From JAOZPE01 sp964601275 (GTDB taxonomy: Bacteria; Krumholzibacteriota; Krumholzibacteriia; JAJRXK01): a stretch of 64,000 nucleotides of DNA. A program made the position numbers and the translations under genes. The notes under the pieces were generated by a model that saw only the letters and a list, made by a program, of their open reading frames with translations, ran no database searches and was not told the DNA's origin. The DNA lies in contig CAZRMV010000006.1 of NCBI GenBank assembly GCA_964601275.1, forward strand, positions 1-64,000. The letters run 5' to 3'. Below, piece by piece: positions 58,064 through 64,000 of this stretch. The number at the start of each line of letters is the position of its first letter. The first letter of the stretch is position 1.

Positions 58064-60373
58064 CTAGAAGAAGGCCCCGAAATTGAAGTGTGTTTCCCAG
58101 CCTGGATTCAACTTGTTGAAGCCGTAACCGTAATCGAGACCAACCCTCCCCACCAGGGGCACCTGCAAACGCACTCCGAACCCCGCTCCCTTGCGGAGGT
58201 TGGTGAGGTCGGCCTCGGAAAAGGAGTTCCAGGTATCCCCCTGATCGACGAATCCCAGCAGGTGCACCGCGCGAGTGACCGGATAGAGGACCTCGGTGGT
58301 CAGGGTGGCGAAGAACTCTCCCCCCACGAAACTCAGGTTGCCCCGGGGAACCACCGACAGATCCCGGTATCCACGCAGCCCGTAGATCCGGTTCCCTCCC
58401 AGGCGGAATTTCTCGTAGTCGGGCACCTCCAAGGTCTTTCCGAAAGAGGTGATCCAGCCCATGGACGTCCCCATGTGGAACACGAACTTGCCCGGCAGCG
58501 CCTGGTACCAGTCGTAGTCGGACAGGATCTTGTGGAAGTCGAGATCGCCGCCCAGGGGGCCGCCGTTCAACTCGTAACGGAAGAGGGAGCTGCTTCCGTC
58601 GGTGGGGAAGAACGGATTGTCGGTGCTGTTGCGCGAGAGGGAGAGGGTGATCGTGCTCTGGGCCTGCGGCCAGTCGACCTTGTCCAGGCGCTGGGCTCCG
58701 GTATCGCCCTGCTCGCGCTCGATCCGGTCGAGGGTTCTCACGTAGGCCGGATCGAAATTGCTGAGACTCGTCAGGGTATAGCCGTAGCGGACGCTGATCC
58801 GGCTGAACCGCGTGTGCGGAATCGGGCGGCCCAGGCGGATGGCCCCACCCTTCACCCGGGTGTCGTAGAAATCGTCCACCTGGTTGCTGAAACGATTGAA
58901 CACATCGATTCCCAGGAGGGTCGGCGTACCCCTGAACCAGGGCATGGTGTAGGAGAGATTCAGGAAGTTGGCGCGCGATCCGAACTGCCAGGAGAACTGC
59001 AGAGCGTTGCCGGTGCCGAAGAGGTTGGTTTCGCCGATCTGCAGGAAGCCGGTGGCGCGGCTTTGCTGGGAGAATCCCATTCCCATGCTGAACTGGCCGG
59101 TCTGCTTCTCCTTCACCTTGAGGATGAGATCGATGTCACCCTCGGCAGTGGCCGGCTTGAAGTCGACCTGTACATCCTCGAAGAATCCCAGCTGGAAGAT
59201 GCGTCGCTGGCTGTCCTGGAGGCGGCTGCTCACGAAGAGGTCTCCCGGCTTGATCCTGAGCTCCCGGCGCACCACTTCCTCGTGGGTCTTGGAGTTTCCG
59301 GTGATGAAGAGATCGTGGATCCTCGCCGGCTTGCCCTCCTTGAAGGTGAAATGGATGTCGACGGTGTGATCGTGGATATCTCTCGTGGGCTCCACCGTGA
59401 TGTAGATGTAGCCCGATTCCCAGTAGAGGCTGTTGAGGGCCTGCACCGTCTCCTGGAAGACCGACTCGCTGAAGACCCGGCCCGTCTGCAGCGGGATCAC
59501 CGAGGCGATCCGGTCGTCGGAGAAGACGGTGTTGCCTTCCCAGGTGATCGTGCCCACATCGAATCGCGGCCCCTCGCTCACCTTGATGTGGATGTCGAGC
59601 TTGTTCCCCTCGACGAATTCTTCCCGGTGTTCGAGCACCTGCGCTTCCAGAAAGCCCCGGTCCTTGTAGTTGTCGATGAGTTTCTGCAGGTCCTCGTCGA
59701 ATTCCTCCTTCTTGAAGGTGCCGCCCCGGATCCAGTTGTCGGTCTTGGTCTTCCACCCGTGCCGCAAATCGGAATCGCTGACCTGCTCGTTCCCCTCGAT
59801 GAAGATGGCGTGGACCTTGACCTTCTCCCCTTCGTCCACCCGGATCACCAGGGTCTGCCGACCGCCCGCGGCGTAGATTGTCGAGTCGGTGCTCACCTTG
59901 GCGTTGTAGTAACCTTCCGACTGGTACTTGTGCCGGACCTTGACCAGAGCCCGGGTCACCTTCCCCGGACTGATCAGATCCCCCACCCTGAGGTCGATCT
60001 CCTCCTTCAGGTCCTTGACCTTGAGTTTCTTGACGCCGACGAACTCGACTCCCGCCAGGCGCGGATACTCGGCCAGATTGAAGATGACCTCCACCCCGTC
60101 TTCGACCTTGTTCTCATAGACGTAGATCTCGCGGAACTTGCCCAGGGACGCGAGCTTGCGGGCCGCGGTGGAGATTCCCTCCCGGGTGATCTCCCGTCCG
60201 ATCTCCAGGCCGCTCCAGGAAACCACCTGATCGACGGAGATCGTGGTCAGCCCCACCACCCGCACCCGCTTGAGTTTCGCGGCCGAAGCGGGGACGCTGA
60301 TCATCAGCAGCAGCAGCATCACGGCCGCAGCGACTGCCCGGAATCTGGGGCCGTGAACCAGTATCGCGGTCAT
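58064..60373 (-). CDS. bamA: Outer-membrane protein assembly factor BamA
   Basis: 769 residues. Signal peptide to about residue 31 (SVPASA). Five POTRA domains follow (about 33-355), e.g. KLKRVRVVGLTTISVDQV and GTITWEGNTVFSDDRI. The barrel carries GMGFSQQSRATGFLQIGETNLFGTGN and the loop-6 type segment LGGNRIYGLRGYRD (VRGF/Y form is IYGLRGY here). It ends in a terminal Phe, as barrel proteins do. BamA inserts outer-membrane proteins. First gene of the lipid A unit; the leader is about 107 nt. Confidence 0.97.
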   Translation of the reverse strand: MTAILVHGPRFRAVAAAVMLLLLMISVPASAAKLKRVRVVGLTTISVDQVVSWSGLEIGREITREGISTAARKLASLGKFREIYVYENKVEDGVEVIFNLAEYPRLAGVEFVGVKKLKVKDLKEEIDLRVGDLISPGKVTRALVKVRHKYQSEGYYNAKVSTDSTIYAAGGRQTLVIRVDEGEKVKVHAIFIEGNEQVSDSDLRHGWKTKTDNWIRGGTFKKEEFDEDLQKLIDNYKDRGFLEAQVLEHREEFVEGNKLDIHIKVSEGPRFDVGTITWEGNTVFSDDRIASVIPLQTGRVFSESVFQETVQALNSLYWESGYIYITVEPTRDIHDHTVDIHFTFKEGKPARIHDLFITGNSKTHEEVVRRELRIKPGDLFVSSRLQDSQRRIFQLGFFEDVQVDFKPATAEGDIDLILKVKEKQTGQFSMGMGFSQQSRATGFLQIGETNLFGTGNALQFSWQFGSRANFLNLSYTMPWFRGTPTLLGIDVFNRFSNQVDDFYDTRVKGGAIRLGRPIPHTRFSRISVRYGYTLTSLSNFDPAYVRTLDRIEREQGDTGAQRLDKVDWPQAQSTITLSLSRNSTDNPFFPTDGSSSLFRYELNGGPLGGDLDFHKILSDYDWYQALPGKFVFHMGTSMGWITSFGKTLEVPDYEKFRLGGNRIYGLRGYRDLSVVPRGNLSFVGGEFFATLTTEVLYPVTRAVHLLGFVDQGDTWNSFSEADLTNLRKGAGFGVRLQVPLVGRVGLDYGYGFNKLNPGWETHFNFGAFF

Positions 60374-60486
60374 GCGATCTTTCGGAGGGGTCGGTGGAGT
60401 TCTGCACTCAATGCGTGCGTTCGGCTTGTCTACGCCCCGCGGGAGTCCTCGGTTCCCGACCTGGACGCAGAGATGTGAGCCCGGGC

Positions 60487-60515
60487 AAGGTAAACTCCCC
60501 GCTCCCGGCGGTCAA
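60487..60515 (-). promoter_or_regulatory. Sigma-70-type promoter for bamA and the lipid A genes
   Basis: Leftward TTGACC (60510-60515), 17 bp, TACCTT (60487-60492), between clpC and bamA. The 197-bp gap holds no gene. Confidence 0.5.
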
Positions 60516-60570
60516 CCTGCGGAAACAGAGCTCGCGGGCCCCTCTCCCGAAGAAAGCGCTTCTGCCCTCC

Positions 60571-63045
60571 CTAGGAGGGGTTGGGAGCGGTCTTGGGGTC
60601 GGACTCCTTCTTCGGCTCCTTGCGCTCGACCACCTCGAATCGCAGGAAATCGCCGGCCGTGGTGATCCGCACGGTGTCCCCGCTACGGATCTCTCCCCGG
60701 AGGAGTTTTTCGCTCAAGGGGTCCTCGACCTGCCGCTGGAGCGCCCGTCGAAGCGGCCTGGCTCCGTGTTCGGGGTCGAATCCTACCGAAACCAGCAGTT
60801 CCTTGGCCTCGTCGCTGTACTGGAATTCGATATCCAGTCCGGCGAGCCGCTCGTCCATCTCCTTGAGGAGGATCTCGAGGATCTGGGTCATGTCGCCGCG
60901 ATCGAGCGGATGGAAGACGATGGTCTCGTCGATCCGGTTGAGGAATTCGGGGCTGAAGGTCTTCTTGAGGTCCTCGGTCACGTTCGAGCGCATCCTCTTC
61001 TCGTCCATGCCCTCCTCGTCGACTCCGAAGCCGACGTTCTTCCGCAGGGCTTCCTTCCGGCTGCCGACGTTGCTGGTCATGATCAGGACCGTGTTCTTGA
61101 AATCGACGTTCCGGCCGAACGAGTCGGTCAGCATCCCGTCCTCCAGCACCTGCAGCAGGAGATTGAAGACATCGGGATGCGCCTTCTCGATCTCGTCGAG
61201 CAACACGACCGAGTAGGGCTGCCGGCGGACCTTCTCGGTGAGGATTCCACCCTCGTCGTATCCCACGTATCCCGGGGGCGCGCCGACGAGCCTCGACATC
61301 GAGAACTTCTCCATGTACTCGGACATGTCGATCCGGATCATGTTCTTGATATCGTCGAAGAGGAACTTGGTGAGCTGCCGGGCCACCTCCGTCTTTCCCA
61401 CCCCGGTGGGACCGAGGAAGATGAACGACCCGATGGGCCGACGCGGATCGCGCAGCCCGGCGCGGTTGCGCCGGATCGCCTTGCTCACCGCTTCGATGGC
61501 CTCCTGCTGCCCCACGATCTTCTCCTTGAGCCGCTCCTCCATCCGGAGCAGCTTCTCGGTCTCCTCCTCCTCGACCTCGGTCACCGGAATGCCGGTCATG
61601 TCGGCGATCACCCGGCTGATGTCCTTCACGTCGACCTCGGTCTCGATCTCGTTGCGCCGCTCGGCCCAGCCCTTTCGCTCCTCCACCAGTTTCTTCCGCA
61701 GCTCCTTCTCCTCGTCCCGGAACCGGGCCGCTTTCTCGAACTCCTGCTCGAGGATCGCCGCCTCCTTCTTCTCGGCGAGGCTCTCGATCTCGCGCTCGAT
61801 CTCCCGGAGCTCGGCCGGCACCGCCGAAGCGGCCAACCGCGCGCGGCTTCCCGCCTCGTCGATCACGTCGATCGCCTTGTCGGGCAGACTGCGGTTGGAG
61901 ATGTAGCGCACGCTCAGATACACCGCGGCCCGAATGGCCTCGTCGGTGAAATGGACCTTGTGGTGCTCCTCGTACTTGTCCCGCAGGCCGAAGATGATGT
62001 CGACGGTCTCCTCCTCGCTCGGAGGATTCACGATGATCGATTGGAAGCGGCGCTCGAGCGCGCCGTCCTTCTCGATGAACTTGCGGTACTCGTCGAGGGT
62101 GGTGGCCCCGATGCACTGGATCTCGCCTCGGGCCAGAGCCGGCTTGAACATGTTCGACGCGTCGATCGCGCCCTCCGCTCCCCCCGCTCCCACGATGGTG
62201 TGCAGCTCGTCGATGAAGAGGATGATCTGTTCGCTCTCGCGGATCTCGTTCATGATCGCCTTCAGGCGCTCCTCGAACTGCCCGCGGTACTTCGTCCCCG
62301 CCACGACGCTGGCCAGGTCGAGGGTGATGATCTCCTTGCCCTTCAAGAGCTCCGGAGCCCGGCCGTCCACGATGGCCTGGGCCAGGCCCTCCGCGATCGC
62401 GGTCTTGCCCACCCCGGGTTCTCCGATCAGGACCGGATTGTTCTTCTTGCGCCGGGAGAGGATCTGGATGACCCGCTCGATCTCCTTGTCCCGGCCGATG
62501 GTCGGGTCGAGCTTCCCTTCCCGCGCGTGCTGGGTCAGGTTCCGGCCGAACTGGTCGAGGACCGGCGTCTCCTTCTTCTGTTCGGCGGCGCCGGCCGAAC
62601 CCTTGGGCCCCGCCCCCAGCAGCTTCAACGCTTCCTTCTTGGCCCGGTCGTAGTCCGCGCCCAGTTCCTTGAGCACGCGGGCTGCGACCCCGTCACCCTC
62701 CTGGATGAGGGCCAGGAGCAGATGCTCGGTTCCCACGTAGTTGTGGTTCTGCTTGCGGGCCTCGTCGATGGACCGCTCGAGCACCCGCTTCGCCCGTGGG
62801 GTGAAGGGAATCTCGCCGATGGTGAGGGTGCCGCTCTGGGCGGACACGAGATCCTCGACCGCCTGCTGGATCTGGTCGAATTCGATCCCGAGCCGTTGGA
62901 GGACCTGGGCCGCGATGCCCTCCCCCTCACGGATGATCCCCAGGAGCAGATGCTCGGTGCCGATGTATTCGTGTTGCATCCGCCCGGCTTCCTCGCGGGC
63001 GAGAAAGAGCACTTTGCGAACCCTGTCGGTGAAGCGGTCGTTCAT
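60571..63045 (-). CDS. clpC: ATP-dependent Clp protease ATPase subunit ClpC
   Basis: 824 residues. Two Clp-N repeats (1-145, both with TEHLLL) are followed by AAA1 with Walker A GEPGVGKT (208-215), a UVR-like middle domain (FEKAARFRDEEKELRKK), and AAA2 with GPTGVGKTE (about 545). A VGF tripeptide in NVGFGVDEEG fits the ClpP-docking loop. The short middle domain marks ClpC rather than ClpB. In Bacillus, ClpC takes arginine-phosphorylated substrates delivered by McsB, and mcsB is directly upstream here in an ATGA overlap. Confidence 0.95.
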   Translation of the reverse strand: MNDRFTDRVRKVLFLAREEAGRMQHEYIGTEHLLLGIIREGEGIAAQVLQRLGIEFDQIQQAVEDLVSAQSGTLTIGEIPFTPRAKRVLERSIDEARKQNHNYVGTEHLLLALIQEGDGVAARVLKELGADYDRAKKEALKLLGAGPKGSAGAAEQKKETPVLDQFGRNLTQHAREGKLDPTIGRDKEIERVIQILSRRKKNNPVLIGEPGVGKTAIAEGLAQAIVDGRAPELLKGKEIITLDLASVVAGTKYRGQFEERLKAIMNEIRESEQIILFIDELHTIVGAGGAEGAIDASNMFKPALARGEIQCIGATTLDEYRKFIEKDGALERRFQSIIVNPPSEEETVDIIFGLRDKYEEHHKVHFTDEAIRAAVYLSVRYISNRSLPDKAIDVIDEAGSRARLAASAVPAELREIEREIESLAEKKEAAILEQEFEKAARFRDEEKELRKKLVEERKGWAERRNEIETEVDVKDISRVIADMTGIPVTEVEEEETEKLLRMEERLKEKIVGQQEAIEAVSKAIRRNRAGLRDPRRPIGSFIFLGPTGVGKTEVARQLTKFLFDDIKNMIRIDMSEYMEKFSMSRLVGAPPGYVGYDEGGILTEKVRRQPYSVVLLDEIEKAHPDVFNLLLQVLEDGMLTDSFGRNVDFKNTVLIMTSNVGSRKEALRKNVGFGVDEEGMDEKRMRSNVTEDLKKTFSPEFLNRIDETIVFHPLDRGDMTQILEILLKEMDERLAGLDIEFQYSDEAKELLVSVGFDPEHGARPLRRALQRQVEDPLSEKLLRGEIRSGDTVRITTAGDFLRFEVVERKEPKKESDPKTAPNPS

Positions 63046-64000
63046 TCCTCATCCTTCCTCGGGCGGGTCGAAGAGTCCTCACTCTTCCCCGCCAAGACCT
63101 CTCGGACCCGGCGCGCCCGGATCTCATCCCGCTCACGTGGGGCCAGCGCGCGTCCCACCGCCAACTGCAGGTGCGCTGGCTGGGTAGTGACAAGAAGCGA
63201 CTGAAGCCCGGTTTCGTCCAGTGCGGGCAGCAAACCCAGACTGGTCCCGAGACGAACTTCGCCCAGCAATTCGAGGGCCTCCCGGGCACTCAACAGGCGC
63301 GCGTGGCGCAAAACGCCCCAGGCCCGCCACACCCGGTCCTGGAGCGAGACGGCCCGTTTTCCCAGAAGCACGGCCCGTGCCTCCTTCTCCACCGAAATGA
63401 CCTTCTTCAGGTGGTGCAGGAGATCGTCGAGGATCTGGTTCTCGCTGAGGCCCAGGGTGATGGAATTGGAGACCTGGAAGAAGGCCCCCACCGCTGGACT
63501 TCCCTCGCCCCAGAATCCCCGCACGGTCACGTGCAGCACCCTCAGGCTGGTGAGCACCTTCTCCAGGTCCCCGGTCAACCGCAGACCGGGCAGGTGCACC
63601 AGCACCGAAGCCCGCAGCCCGGTTCCCAGGTTGCTGGGGCAGGCGCTGAGCCACCCCAGGCGGGAGGATCGGGCGAACTTCAGATGATCATTGAGCTCAT
63701 CGCTTGAACGCTTTGCGATCTCAAAGGTTTCACGAATCCTCAGGCCCGCCCCGAAGGCCTGGACACGTAGATGGTCCTCCTCGTGGACCATCACCCCCCG
63801 GCTCTCGTCCGGGGACAGCAGGAGACCTCGGCCCAGGGCCCGCTCGACCAGTTCCCGGGAGACGAGATGCCGTTCCACCAGCAGTTGCCGGTGGGCCTCC
63901 TCCAGCTCCTCCAGGCGCCAGGCGTGGGCGTCGGCCAGGGAAGGAGTGAAGCGCCCCGCCTGGAAGATCTCCTCCCGGAGCGCCCTGAGCCGGTCCTCGT
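63042..64000 (-). CDS. mcsB: Protein-arginine kinase McsB (5' end outside the window)
   Basis: About 319 C-terminal residues are visible; the frame stays open to the window edge, so the start is missing. The phosphagen-kinase core is clear: ESRGVMVHEEDHLRVQ, LSACPSNLGTGLRASVLVHLP and VRGFWGEGSPAVGAFFQVSN (each in part), then LGLSENQILDDL. Near the C-terminus, RDEIRA fits the RDxxRA allosteric motif that binds phospho-arginine in Bacillus McsB. The enzyme marks proteins with phospho-arginine for ClpCP. Its activator McsA would lie outside the window if present. Confidence 0.93.
   Translation of the reverse strand, partial: EDRLRALREEIFQAGRFTPSLADAHAWRLEELEEAHRQLLVERHLVSRELVERALGRGLLLSPDESRGVMVHEEDHLRVQAFGAGLRIRETFEIAKRSSDELNDHLKFARSSRLGWLSACPSNLGTGLRASVLVHLPGLRLTGDLEKVLTSLRVLHVTVRGFWGEGSPAVGAFFQVSNSITLGLSENQILDDLLHHLKKVISVEKEARAVLLGKRAVSLQDRVWRAWGVLRHARLLSAREALELLGEVRLGTSLGLLPALDETGLQSLLVTTQPAHLQLAVGRALAPRERDEIRARRVREVLAGKSEDSSTRPRKDEE

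Noticed and set aside
60541..60570. Hairpin-like AGAAGCGCTTTCT after clpC
   Set aside because: The pairing is short and imperfect and no U-run follows, so it is not called a terminator.
57920..63204. Very long plus-strand open frames (852 and 936 codons) opposite bamA and clpC
   Set aside because: They are antisense to clearly conserved genes and arise from the strong G/C bias at third codon positions; their translations are rich in His, Arg, Gln and Pro and show no domain.
1..64000. tRNA, rRNA, CRISPR arrays, insertion sequences, prophage
   Set aside because: Intergenic gaps were inspected by eye and show no cloverleaf-like sequence, regularly spaced repeats or transposase and phage genes; a tRNA scan would settle the first point.

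Overview
The window reads as a high-GC, double-membraned bacterium. It carries a lipid A pathway (lpxD, an lpxC-fabZ fusion, lpxA, lpxB, lpxK), BamA and Skp, a Tol-Pal system, an MsbA-like exporter, several family 9 (heptosyltransferase-type) glycosyltransferases and a Wza/Wzx/Wzy-type exopolysaccharide locus. The same stretch holds the complete bacillithiol pathway (bshA, bshB, bshC) and an mcsB-clpC pair, both better known from Firmicutes. The LpxC-FabZ fusion and a Minf_1886-family gene point to the FCB group or a related candidate phylum; that placement is inference. All but two genes are on the minus strand, so the reading order is from high to low coordinates. No tRNA, rRNA, CRISPR array, insertion sequence or phage gene was recognised.

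Layout in transcription order. (1) 64000-60571: mcsB (5' end outside the window) and clpC, arginine-phosphorylation-linked proteolysis. (2) 60373-51278: bamA, skp, lpxD, lpxC/fabZ, lpxA, lpxB, a DUF374 acyltransferase-like gene and lpxK, that is outer-membrane assembly and lipid A synthesis from one promoter. (3) A plus-strand lipoprotein gene at 50653-51237. (4) 50338-42065: nadB, a MEMO1-family gene, a methyltransferase, bshC, bshB, bshA, then from an internal promoter a Minf_1886-family gene, mobA and moaC. (5) 41875-36694: tolQ, tolR, a tolA/TonB-like gene, tolB, pal, cpoB and a cupin. (6) 36604-34863: lexA followed by a catalytically dead Y-family polymerase-like (ImuB-like) gene, with a palindrome lying over the lexA -10 box; a DUF72 gene converges from the plus strand. 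(7) 33753-18975: hsp20, lon, a GT9-like gene, msbA, three GT9 genes with gmhB between them, a GT2, a DUF3108 protein, an FAD oxidoreductase, an aldo/keto reductase and a GT39-type membrane transferase, mostly translationally coupled. (8) 18815-14345: a phosphoglycosyl transferase, a UbiA prenyltransferase, acpS, a prenol-kinase-like gene, an SDR epimerase and a DUF92 (prenyl-phosphate-kinase-like) gene. (9) 13978-1: an exopolysaccharide operon behind a leader of about 316 nt: wza, a chain-length protein, a fused AAA-SPOR ATPase, a CpsD-like ATPase without the Walker A lysine, a nucleotidyltransferase, an AlkP-superfamily phosphodiesterase, wzx, an SMR-type carrier, a large membrane protein, a Wzy/ligase and a truncated GT4.

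Most of the window therefore concerns building the cell envelope, with stress and protein-quality genes (clpC, mcsB, lon, hsp20, lexA) interleaved. About 20 junctions use ATGA, GTGA, TGATG or similar stop-start overlaps. Seven promoter-like sites share a TTGA-type -35 and a TA-rich -10 separated by 16-18 bp. The least conventional parts are the prenol-kinase/DUF92/UbiA operon, the nucleotidyltransferase-phosphodiesterase pair inside the exopolysaccharide locus, the degenerate CpsD-like ATPase, and the lexA operator-like palindrome.
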